Source of the DNA: DASUPK01 sp963763955
GTDB taxonomy: Bacteria > Actinomycetota > Thermoleophilia > Solirubrobacterales > 70-9
Reading direction: 5' to 3'
Length of the DNA: 64,000 nt
Assembly: GCA_963763955.1 (NCBI GenBank)
Contig: CAVXQP010000025.1
Location: 1-64,000, forward strand
Part shown: piece by piece, positions 27,901-35,166 of the stretch
Layout of the letters: each line of letters starts with the position of its first letter
Position numbering within the stretch: the first letter of the stretch is position 1
The notes under the pieces: generated by a model
The model's input: the letters and a program-made list of their open reading frames with translations, nothing else
The model's database searches: none
What the model was told of the DNA's origin: nothing
Program-made: the position numbers and the translations under genes

Positions 27901-27930
27901 GAGTGCTGCTTTGCATGGAAAGCAGCACTC
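27901..27930 (+). promoter_or_regulatory. Palindrome A, best copy (12-bp arms)
   Basis: Arms GAGTGCTGCTTT and AAAGCAGCACTC are perfectly complementary around a 6-nt centre GCATGG. The core CTGCTTTGCATGGAAAGCAG ends 13 bp before GATACT, which is 9 bp before the ATG at 27953. TGGAAA in the right arm is 17 bp from GATACT, a plausible -35/-10 pair. Confidence 0.8.
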
Positions 27931-27952
27931 GCCGCGAGATACTGCGTGGGCG

Positions 27953-28354
27953 ATGTCGGAGGAGAACGTGGAGCTTGCCCGTCAGTACGCGAAGATCTCA
28001 ACGCTGAGGGGCCACACGGCGCGAGACATATGAAGCATCCGGACGTTGAGTCATTGACCGCCGAACTTCCACGACGCCGACCGATCGGTCGGGGGAGATG
28101 CTGTCTGGGAACGAGTCGAGAGTGTCGTGGAGATTGGTTGGGACGGTCAGTTTCGGGTCGAGGAATACCTCGACGCGGGATAGGAGGGCGTGCTCGTCTG
28201 GCGGGCGTTGGGCCGTAGCCGTCACGGCGGGGAAGGGCAGCTGGACTTGAAGGAGATGCAAGTTCCTCGTGATCGAGGGCGACAAGATCCGTCGAATCAG
28301 GCAGTACTCGAGCAGAGGACGAACGCCCTCGAAGCCGCCGGGCTGCGGGAATAG
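27953..28354 (+). pseudogene. SnoaL-like MSEENVE gene, decayed
   Basis: It opens MSEENVELARQYAKI and stops in frame after 26 codons. Downstream remnants in other frames include VESVVEIGWDGQFRVEEYLD, VLVWRALGRSRHGGEGQLDL and the family C-terminus ALEAAGLRE ending at TAG 28352. At least three frameshifts are needed to join them. Its stop lies 3 bp before the start of the next family member. Confidence 0.75.
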
Positions 28355-28357
28355 GCG

Positions 28358-28769
28358 ATGTCGGAGGAGAAGCTCGAGATCTATCGCCGGCCACGTAGCC
28401 GCGTTCAACGACGACGACCTCGATGCGATGCGCCGAATGCTGAATGACCGAAGACTTCGAGTTCATTCCGAACTTGGCCGCGGTGGTCGCGAGCGACTGA
28501 CCTATGTCGGGCGAGACGGACTCCGCCAGTACCGGCCGAGCAGCGCTGCCTCGGCATGGGAGAACATTCAGGTGCGAGTCGACGAGATCCGGGACCTTGG
28601 GAGATCGCGTACTCGCGTTCGGCAAGATACGTGGACGCGGTAGGCGGCAGCGGCCTTGGACCCGAGTTCCGCTGGCATGGGTTGCGGACTTTCACCAGGG
28701 CAAAATGAGCCGACTTCAGAGCTACCGGGACGCGACGACGCCCTCGAAGCCGCAGGGCTGTCGAATAGC
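28358..28769 (+). pseudogene. SnoaL-like MSEEKLE gene, decayed
   Basis: It opens MSEEKLEIYRR. Remnants of the family follow in several frames (AAFNDDDLDAMRRML, EDFEFIPNLAAVV, YVGRDGLRQY, DALEAAGLS), ending about 28768 where AATAG lacks one base of the usual stop context. It is in tandem with the gene at 27953, which suggests local duplication. Palindrome A' follows immediately. Confidence 0.7.
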
Positions 28770-28789
28770 CGCTTTGGACGAGAAGCGGC
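28768..28789 (+). repeat. Palindrome A' (GCCGCTT-N8-AAGCGGC)
   Basis: It carries the A' centre TGGACGAG and sits directly after the SnoaL stop context. Other A' copies are at 30465, 35132, and split by insertion sequences at 31632/32985 and 36743/38036. Confidence 0.7.
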
Positions 28790-28921
28790 GGGGGGGAGAG
28801 AGATAGCGCTCGGCATCCGGTGCTAAGCACGGATGAATCCGCTGAGGGGCGGGGGTAGCGTCAGGTATGCCTCCTGGGTCGTCGAGATTCCCATTGGAGA
28901 CCGCTCAGGCAGGTTGTACGG

Positions 28922-28949
28922 AAAAGCCCCTATTACGAGGGGGCTTTTT
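28922..28949. terminator. Bidirectional intrinsic terminator
   Basis: AAAAGCCCC and GGGGCTTTTT form a 9-bp stem with T-tracts on both strands. It is the only classical intrinsic terminator I see in the decayed zone. Confidence 0.85.
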
Positions 28950-29184
28950 CGCGTTCTAGGTCGGGAAGAGGACTCGCTTCGCGTTGGTCTGCTCGCCTCT
29001 GTATCCAGCAGGACTGCCTCGAGGAGCTGTTGCTCAACGTCAAAAGCGAACGGTCCCCGGAGGGACCGCTCGCTCCCTGACACAACAGGAGGGGGATGCG
29101 CACTTAGGGGTGTCAACGCCCCCCTCCGCGGAGATAACGATTCGCCCTAGCTTCAGCTTGCGTGAGGGATGCCAAGGCCTATAT

Positions 29185-29204
29185 CCGCTTTGCATGGAAA
29201 GCAA
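29185..29204 (+). repeat. Palindrome A copy, degenerate
   Basis: CCGCTTTGCATGGAAAGCAA; the outer right arm is mutated. There is no GATACT or start codon at the usual spacing. Confidence 0.6.
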
Positions 29205-29291
29205 CGGTTGAGGGCGGGCCTTGGAGAGCCCGACCAAAGGAGCGTCGAACTACCCTCTCAGGGCCGAGAGCCAAGCCCGCTTCAGTGAGAT

Positions 29292-30390
29292 CTACTTATA
29301 GATCGCGATTGGGATGATCACCGCGCCCGGTCTGCTGGCCTTGAGCGTCGTTTGCTGCCTGAGCTTTTTGGTTAGGCAGCCACGTTTCCCCTCAACCGTC
29401 TTCTGCTGGCAGCCGACGCTTGCTCTCTGCACGAGGCTCGCGGGCGCTTGCTCCAGCGGCTGTCGCCAGACCTCCTGCGTGGCCGAGTCCGTGTAGCTGG
29501 AGCGGCGCTCGCTGTTTGGCCCCGGGCCGAAGATCCGCACCACCTTCCCTACCACGGTGAACGACTCTCCGGTTCCTTCCAGCAGGCTTCGCTCGTCGGT
29601 CAGCTCCTGGTATTGCATCGGCAGCAGGAATCTCACATCCCCGGTGCGGCCTCCATTCCTATGCGGTGGCCTAAGCACGAACGCCATCCGGGGATCAGGG
29701 CCGACTTGGTGTGCGAAGCTCACCGCGCGGTGCTGCTCGGCGCTCGCCGTCTGAAGTGCTCCCTGATCGCCCCCCTTGACTGGGAACAAGGCCGCGAGTG
29801 TCGCGGCTTGACGCACACCCACGTATGGGCTGATGTAGCGGGGAGGAACGAGGATCGCCTCTGATCTGCACGAAGTCGCCCTCGTTCAGTTGCTTGTGCT
29901 TCTCCAGGTAGACCAACTGGTTGGCTTGTCTGGGCAGCAGAATGTGGTAGCCAGGGCCTGGGCCCCCAAGTCCTTCAGCAGATCCAGGAAACTACTCGCC
30001 GCCGTTGGCGTCACCGTCCGCTCGACGAAGCGCTCCTCCTGCGCGTTCCCCCCACTGATAGAGCCCCGCCCAATTCTGCCTTTGCGCTCGCCTCGGTGGT
30101 CAGCTTGTCCGTGAGGTGTTGGGCGGCATTTGTGCCGTGCTGCATCTGCGCCAGATATGCAGCGACCGATCTGCGTCGAGGTAGAGGAACTCGGCGGGCG
30201 GCGCTGAGTGGCACTCGTCTGCGCGTCGCTAGAGCTGCCGAAATGAGCGTGGACGTGGACGAAGTCTTGGGACTTAGCAATCCAGATGACGACAAGGATC
30301 GCTACCACGCCCACTGCTCCGATGGCGGCGTATTTCGCCTTTTCCCCGAAGGAGACCGGCGGACTCTTCTAGTTTGGTGCCACAGCCATA
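29292..30390 (-). pseudogene. Hypothetical membrane-anchored protein, heavily frameshifted
   Basis: Pieces in three frames line up as one gene. An ATG near 30389 is followed by an in-frame TAG. Next come a membrane helix (AIGAVGVVAILVVIWIAKS), VYLEKHKQLNEGDFVQIRGD, TLAALFPVKGGDQGALQTA, FLLPMQYQELTDERSLLEGT, FTVVGKVVRIF, QEVWRQPLEQAP and the C-terminus GAVIIPIAIYK. It resembles, from memory, DUF6414-like actinobacterial proteins, but I am not certain of the family. At least three indels plus a nonsense codon indicate true decay. Confidence 0.6.
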
Positions 30391-30464
30391 CGCCTCCTTG
30401 CCCCCTGTTTTCCGAGCCTCTCACAGAACGCGATCGATGAAAAGGACCCTGTTCAACCAAGTGT

Positions 30465-30509
30465 GCCGCTTCGGACGAAAAGCGGCCACCCGCTTCGCAT
30501 GGAAAGCGG
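30465..30509 (+). repeat. A'-A double palindrome
   Basis: A' (GCCGCTT-CGGACGAA-AAGCGGC, 30465-30486) is followed after 3 nt by A (CCGCTTCGCATGGAAAGCGG, 30490-30509). GATACT starts 13 bp after A, and the ATG at 30538 is 9 bp after that. Confidence 0.75.
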
Positions 30510-30537
30510 CGCTTCGCGGCGGGATACTGCGTAGGCG

Positions 30538-30657
30538 ATGTTGAAGGAGAACGTGGAGGGGGTCCGCGGGATCTACGAAGCGGCTGCCAGGCGTAACGAC
30601 GTGACCCCATTCGAGGTCGACGCCGAGGTCATCGAAGCCGCTGGGCTGCGGGAGTAG
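30538..30657 (+). CDS. 39-residue internally deleted SnoaL-family ORF
   Basis: It opens MLKENVEGVRGIYEAAARRN and ends IEAAGLRE, so both conserved ends of the SnoaL family are joined in frame with about 90 residues missing. It retains the full upstream cassette (A, GATACT, 9 bp, ATG). Whether a peptide is made is unknown; the NTF2 fold cannot form. Confidence 0.5.
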   Translation: MLKENVEGVRGIYEAAARRNDVTPFEVDAEVIEAAGLRE

Positions 30658-30668
30658 ACCGCTCAGCG

Positions 30669-31577
30669 ATGGCCAAGCCAGCCGCAGCCCTGCCACCGTT
30701 CCCGCCCAAGGAGCTGATGACGCGTGTCGGTCGCCAGAGCCCAGACCTGGACGTCGAGTTCGCCTACGTGCGTGAACGGAGAGATCCAGAAATCGACCCT
30801 GGTCGAGCTGCTCGGGCCCGAATGGAGCTGGGAGGGGCGCCGAGTGCTGGACTTCGGCTGCGGCTCGGGGCGGCTGCTCCGCCAATTCCTCGATGAGGCG
30901 CGCTTGGCCGAGTTCCACGGCTCTGACATCGACGAGGAGATGGTCGCCTGGGTGCGGGAGCATCTCTGCCCGCCGATCGCCGACGTGAGGGTCAATAGAG
31001 AGCAACCTCCGCTCGATTATCCAGACGACCACTTCGACCTGGTGACGGCGCTCTCAGTCTTCACCCACATCGCAGACGGCTGGAGCGACTGGATGCTGGA
31101 GATCCGCAGAGTGCTGAAGCCCGGTGGGCTGCTGATCGCCACCTTCCTGGATTCGATGGTTGCCCGGACGCTCATTGGCCTGGCCTGGGATGAGGAGCGA
31201 GTGGGGATGGGCGCTTTCGGCTTCGCCAATCCGGAGACGAGCTTGACCGAACGTGTTCCACTCGCACTGGTGGCTGCGCGAGCACTGGGGCCGCGCCTTC
31301 GAGATCGTCGAGGTGCGGCCTGGGGAGGAAGTCCGGGTCACAGGGCTGGGCGGTGCTTCGGGCTCGCGAGGTCGAGCTGACGCCCGAGCAGCTCGAGCGT
31401 GAGGACCCGGACGACCGGCGCTACTACGAGGCGCGTTGCTATCAATTCGAGTTGCTGCGAGCTGAGGGCGAGGAGCTCAGGCGGCGTAGGCGATGCCACG
31501 AAGAGCTTGTGCAGAGCGCCAGCTGGCGGCTGACGGCCCCATTGCGGCGTGCGAAGGCACTCCTTAGGCGGCGGTAG
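30669..31577 (+). pseudogene. SAM-dependent methyltransferase, frameshifted
   Basis: A class I methyltransferase of about 300 residues. It starts MAKPAAALPPFPPKELMTRV, shifts frame near 30780, then shows motif I VLDFGCGSGRLL, acidic DIDEEMV, FDLVTALSVFTH and LKPGGLLIATFLD. It shifts again near 31245 (HWWLREHWGRAFEIVEVRPG) and near 31348 (LRAREVELTPEQLEREDPDD). Three single-base indels break it. The substrate is unknown; the Arg-rich C-terminus is like methyltransferases linked to glycan synthesis genes. Confidence 0.8.
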
Positions 31578-31631
31578 CTGGTCTCCCACGGGACCTCACC
31601 ATTTTCCTCGAAGCCGCCGGGCTTCTCGAAT

Positions 31632-31644
31632 AGCTGCTTTGGAC
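31632..31644 (+). repeat. Left half of palindrome A', interrupted by IS30
   Basis: AGCTGCTTTGGAC follows a remnant SnoaL C-terminus (EAAGLLE, stop TAG). The matching right half GAAAAGCGGC is at 32987-32996 beyond the IS30 element. Confidence 0.65.
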
Positions 31645-32984
31645 CTTGACCTCAACCGGTCAATGCACCACCCCTGACGTGTCGCATCGTCTCATCTAGT
31701 CCGAGCGCTGTCGAGCGAAGGCCGTAGGCCGAAGCGAGTCAGCGCTCGGCGCCAGCCGTCTCGAGCCCCTCGATCAGCTCGGTGAGCTTCTCCGCCGGAG
31801 TCCGAAAGCCGAGCGTCTCCCGCGGGCGGCCGTTGAGCTTGCGCGCGACCTCGTCGAGGCGCTCCTGGCTGATCCCCTCGAGGCTCTTGCCCTTCTGGAA
31901 GTACTGGCGAAGCAGCCCGTTGGTGTTCTCGTTCGATCCCCGCTGCCAGGGGCTTCGGGGATCGCAGAAGTAGACCGGCAGGCCAGCCTCGACCGAAAAG
32001 CGCCGGTGCTCCGCCATCTCCGAGCCCTGGTCCCAGGTGAGCGAACGGCGAAGCTGGGCCGGCAGGGTGGTGATGCTCCTCATCAGCGCGTCCGCGACCT
32101 CTTCGGCGCCGGTCCCCTCGGGCAGGGCGACGAGCTGGCAGTAGCGGGTCTGGCGCTCGACCAGGGTGGCGATCGCGTTCGTTCGGGTCCCGATCAGGAG
32201 GTCGCCCTCCCAGTGGCCGGGGACGGCTCGGTCCTCGACCTCCGGCGGGCGCTCGGAGATCATCACCATCCCGCTGAGCTTGCCTTGGCCCTGGCCCTTT
32301 GACGACTGCGAGCGGGCAAAGCGCCGCCCTCGCCCCGTCCTCAGGTGCCTGGTGAGCTCTCGCTTGAGCGTCCCCCGCGCCTGGACGTAGAGGGCGCGGT
32401 AGATCGTCTCGTGGGAGACTCGCATCGCCTCATTCTCGGGGTATTGGAGCCTGAGCCAGCCGGCGATCTGCTGGGGGGAATGGTCCTTCTGAAGGCGCCC
32501 CTCGACCACGCGGCGAAGCTCGGGAGAGAGCTCGAGCTTGGTCGGCCGGGGCCGACGGGCCCTCCTTGAGGCCTCGCGCTCCGCCGCGAGGGCCCGATAG
32601 CGCCGCCGCCCGCCGCAGCGGTTGATCTCACGTGCAATCGTCGTATGGGAGCGCCCCAGGGTGTGGGCGATGGCGCGGGCCGAGCGCCCGCGGGCGATCC
32701 CGCGCGAGATCTCCTCGCGCTCCTCGAAGCTGAGGCAGCGCTCGGGGCGCCGGCGAGCCCTGGGCCGGATCCCTCCCGCTCTCGCCAGGTGGCTGCTCAC
32801 TGTTGCCCGGGCAAGGCCGAGCCGGCGCCCGATCTTGCGATCGCTCAGCCCCTCTGCTCGCAGCTCCCAGATCCGTCCTTCGTCGCCTCGCTCAGGCCGT
32901 AGCCCCTTGGCATCACCGCACCTCCTTCGTTGGTCAGCGAGTCGCTGACCCTTTCGGGTGGTGCGGCGGCAGTTTGAGACCGCC
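31645..32984 (-). mobile_element. IS30-family insertion sequence
   Basis: About 1.34 kb with one transposase gene. Imperfect terminal inverted repeats are at 31648-31674 and 32955-32981 (both carry CTCAA and GCACCACCC; about 17 of 27 positions match). The exact ends cannot be fixed by eye. It splits an A' palindrome at its loop. Confidence 0.85.
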
Positions 32985-32986
32985 AT
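31739..32986 (-). CDS. IS30-family transposase
   Basis: The 415-residue transposase is intact. It has an N-terminal HTH region (LSDRKIGRRLGLARATVSSH), then a second HTH (SARAIAHTLGRSHTTIAREI). The DDE core follows with Asp in GHWEGDLLIG, Asp in TWDQGSEM and Glu in RGSNENTNGLLRQYFQKG. It may be active in contrast to most genes around it. The true start may be a later codon, since the reading frame extends to the element edge. Confidence 0.92.
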   Translation of the reverse strand: MAVSNCRRTTRKGQRLADQRRRCGDAKGLRPERGDEGRIWELRAEGLSDRKIGRRLGLARATVSSHLARAGGIRPRARRRPERCLSFEEREEISRGIARGRSARAIAHTLGRSHTTIAREINRCGGRRRYRALAAEREASRRARRPRPTKLELSPELRRVVEGRLQKDHSPQQIAGWLRLQYPENEAMRVSHETIYRALYVQARGTLKRELTRHLRTGRGRRFARSQSSKGQGQGKLSGMVMISERPPEVEDRAVPGHWEGDLLIGTRTNAIATLVERQTRYCQLVALPEGTGAEEVADALMRSITTLPAQLRRSLTWDQGSEMAEHRRFSVEAGLPVYFCDPRSPWQRGSNENTNGLLRQYFQKGKSLEGISQERLDEVARKLNGRPRETLGFRTPAEKLTELIEGLETAGAER

Positions 32987-33019
32987 GAAAAGCGGCTATC
33001 CGCTTTGCATGGAAAGCGA
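32985..33019 (+). repeat. Right half of A' plus palindrome A copy
   Basis: GAAAAGCGGC (A' right half) is followed after 3 nt by CCGCTTTGCATGGAAAGCGA (33000-33019). The downstream promoter/start region is degenerate (no GATACT; TGCTGAAGACAGG in place of the ATGTCGGAGGAG start). Confidence 0.65.
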
Positions 33020-33183
33020 CACTTCTCGCGTTAGGTTCCGGCGGGCGTGCTGAAGACAGGAGAGCCGGGTCTGGCGTGAGGACGGCGGCCCCGCTGCGCC
33101 GGATGGTGGAGAATCCGGACAATCGAGACTCCCGAGGTGACGCACCTCAGCTACCGGATCGCAACCACTGACAGGAGTGCCGC

Positions 33184-33822
33184 ATGAGCACGCAGGCCGG
33201 CAACAAAGTGAATCTCTCGATGTCCGTGTCCGCCGACGGCTTCGTCGCCGGACCCAACCAGGACGAGGACAATCCGCTCGGCGTCGGCGGGATCGAGCTG
33301 CACAGGTGGCACATCGATGAGGGGCCCGAGAGCGGCGGACACCCCGTCAACAAGCAGGTGATGTCGGAGATGATGGACGGGATGGGCGCCTTCATCATGG
33401 GGCGGAACATGTACGGCCCGATCCGCGGCGAATGGGGCGACTCGGACTGGAAGGGCTGGTGGGGAGACGATCCGCCGTACCACGCTCCGACCTACGTCCT
33501 CACCCACCATGCCCACGATCCGATCGAGATGGAGGGAGGCACGACCTTCCACTTCGTCACCGAAGGGATCGAGTCCGCCTACGAGCAGGCGAAGGCGGTC
33601 GCCGGAGGCCAGAACATCTCCATCGCCGGCGGCGCCTCATGCGCCCAGCAGGCCCTCAAGGCCGGGCTGGTCGACGAGGTCGACCTCCAGGTGTCCCCGG
33701 TGATCCTCGGCGCGGGGGAGCGGCTCCTCGACGGCTTCGAGCCGGGAGAGCCGGAGCTCGAGCTGGTGCGCGTGCTCGAGGCTCCCGGCACGATCCACAT
33801 CCGCTACGGGGTGGTCAAGTAG
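33184..33822 (+). CDS. DHFR / RibD C-terminal-like reductase
   Basis: The 212-residue protein opens NLSMSVSADGFVAGPNQDED and carries AFIMGRNMYGP, NISIAGGASCAQQALKAGLV and DLQVSPVILGAGERLLDGF. These are the features of YyaP/YwjB-type members of the dihydrofolate-reductase fold family that bind NADPH. It is not expected to be the housekeeping folate enzyme. AGGAG lies 7 nt before the ATG. It is intact although surrounded by decayed sequence. Confidence 0.9.
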   Translation: MSTQAGNKVNLSMSVSADGFVAGPNQDEDNPLGVGGIELHRWHIDEGPESGGHPVNKQVMSEMMDGMGAFIMGRNMYGPIRGEWGDSDWKGWWGDDPPYHAPTYVLTHHAHDPIEMEGGTTFHFVTEGIESAYEQAKAVAGGQNISIAGGASCAQQALKAGLVDEVDLQVSPVILGAGERLLDGFEPGEPELELVRVLEAPGTIHIRYGVVK

Positions 33823-34009
33823 CACGCTCGTCCCACTCAGGAAACAGCGACGGCGAGTTGAGCCACTCTCTGTACTCGCGTGTGTCTATCGGTTCGGCCC
33901 ATAGCTGACGGAAGCGACCGATTCCTCGCACTGCCAGATAGGTCAGCGGCAACAGGATGACCAGCGCAAGTCCGCGCTCGGTAGCGGAGACAGCGATCAA
34001 TTGAGCCAC
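33815..34009 (-). CDS. Small hypothetical protein with one hydrophobic segment
   Basis: 64 residues with GLALVILLPLTYLAVRGIG and a polar tail ending FPEWDERAT. It overlaps the end of the convergent reductase gene by 8 bp. No ribosome-binding site is evident and the family is not recognised; it could be spurious or a truncated remnant. Confidence 0.35.
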   Translation of the reverse strand: MAQLIAVSATERGLALVILLPLTYLAVRGIGRFRQLWAEPIDTREYREWLNSPSLFPEWDERAT

Positions 34010-34071
34010 GCGTTGGCGAGGCTAACCGCGGGGCTGCCTCGATGCGCCGGTGCGCTAGATCCTCGCCCCCG

Positions 34072-34998
34072 TCAGGGGCGAAGCACGACCGCTCCGCCGG
34101 CGCCGCCCCCGGTTGCTGCCGCGAAGGCCGCGGCGGCCTCCTCGAGCGGGAACGTCGCCGCGACCGAGACCTCGAGCTTCCCGGCCGCGAGCAGCTCGGC
34201 GAGCTCGCCGAGCGCGCGGCCGTCGGGCTGCACGATCACCGACGAGATCTCGATGCCTCGCTGCTCGTCCGGTGGGTCCTGGGTGATCGTCGCAAGGCGA
34301 CCACCGTCGCGCACGGTGCCGATCGCGTCGGCTGAGCCGTTAGGCACGGCGTTCGCGACGGCGGTCACGCCCAGGCCGCCGCCAATGGCGCGCGCCTGCT
34401 CCGGCCAGTCGGGGTCGTGATAGTCGAGCACGTGGGCCGCTCCCAGCCGGCGCAGGCGCTCATGGCTGGCCGGTCCTGCGGTCGCGATCACCTCGGCGCC
34501 GCGCGCCGCGGCCAGTCCAACGAGCAGCGTGCCGGTCACCCCGCTCCCACCGTTGACGAGGACCAGGTCGTCAGGGCGCACCGCCAGGGCTCCGTCGATC
34601 ACCTGCGTGGCGGTCAGGGCCGGAACGGGGAACGCTGCAGCGGCCTCCCACGAGAGGGCGGCAGGCTTTCGCGCGAGCACCGTCGCCGAGGCGATCAGCA
34701 AGGGCGCCCAGGTTCCCTGATCCCGCAGCGGGAGGGGGTGGCTGAGCACCTCATCGCCCGGCTCCCAGTCCTCGACGGAATCTCCGATCGCCGTGATGGT
34801 CCCGGCGGCCTCGACGCCGAGCGCCATCGGAGGGGCGCGGCCGACGTCCCACTCGCCCGTCCGGACGAACTCCTCCCAGTTGCCGACGCCCGCGGCCCGG
34901 ATTTCGATCAGGACCTCGTCGTCCGCGAGGGGGCGCGGATCTGGGAGGTCGATCCGCCCGACAGCACCGCCGAACTCGCTGATACCGGCGGCCCGCAT
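34072..34998 (-). CDS. Zinc-independent alcohol dehydrogenase / quinone oxidoreductase (MDR family)
   Basis: The 308-residue medium-chain reductase has an N-terminal GroES-like domain (MRAAGISEFGG to GDEVLSHPLP) and a Rossmann domain with LVNGGSGVTGTLLVGLAAARG. The structural-zinc Cys residues are absent, as in quinone-oxidoreductase-like members. The ATG at 34998 overlaps the stop of a 26-residue truncated SnoaL leader (TGATG), so its translation is probably coupled to the captured cassette upstream. Confidence 0.9.
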   Translation of the reverse strand: MRAAGISEFGGAVGRIDLPDPRPLADDEVLIEIRAAGVGNWEEFVRTGEWDVGRAPPMALGVEAAGTITAIGDSVEDWEPGDEVLSHPLPLRDQGTWAPLLIASATVLARKPAALSWEAAAAFPVPALTATQVIDGALAVRPDDLVLVNGGSGVTGTLLVGLAAARGAEVIATAGPASHERLRRLGAAHVLDYHDPDWPEQARAIGGGLGVTAVANAVPNGSADAIGTVRDGGRLATITQDPPDEQRGIEISSVIVQPDGRALGELAELLAAGKLEVSVAATFPLEEAAAAFAAATGGGAGGAVVLRP

Positions 34999-35078
34999 CA
35001 AAGAGGCGCTGTCTGAGCGTGGGCCGGCTCGGCGATGAAGGGCCGGCGGATGAAATCCTCGAGACTCTCCTCCGACAT
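34998..35078 (-). CDS. 26-residue truncated SnoaL leader ORF
   Basis: Encodes MSEESLEDFIRRPFIAEPAH and six more residues, and stops in TGATG at the start of the oxidoreductase. The cassette upstream is complete: A palindrome (35107-35126), 13 bp, GATACT, 9 bp, ATG. It looks like a SnoaL gene start reused as a leader for an unrelated gene. Confidence 0.55.
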   Translation of the reverse strand: MSEESLEDFIRRPFIAEPAHAQTAPL

Positions 35079-35106
35079 CGCCCGCCCAGTATCTCGCACG
35101 ACACTG

Positions 35107-35151
35107 CTGCTTTCCATGCAAAGCAGAACCGCTGCTTCTCGTCCAAAGCAG
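35107..35151 (-). repeat. A'-A double palindrome
   Basis: On the minus strand A' CTGCTTTGGACGAGAAGCAG (35151-35132) is followed after 5 nt by A CTGCTTTGCATGGAAAGCAG (35126-35107). Both are the cleanest examples of their type in the window. Confidence 0.85.
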
Positions 35152-35166
35152 TACTGCTAAGGAGCC

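Larger units (their letters stand above)
28790..29291. other. Intergenic region without a convincing gene
   Basis: No reading frame here has a recognisable protein. The stretch holds a bidirectional terminator (28922-28949), a CGGTCCC/GGGACCG hairpin (29051-29068) and a palindrome A copy (29185). The sequence before the terminator matches no structured RNA class that I recognise. Confidence 0.5.

Noticed and set aside
28853..28950. Known riboswitch, 6S, SRP or RNase P RNA before the terminator
   Set aside because: None of the signature sequences of those RNAs is present.
28833..29150. Plus-strand frame of 105 codons
   Set aside because: It crosses the bidirectional terminator and a hairpin, has no ribosome-binding site and no recognisable family.
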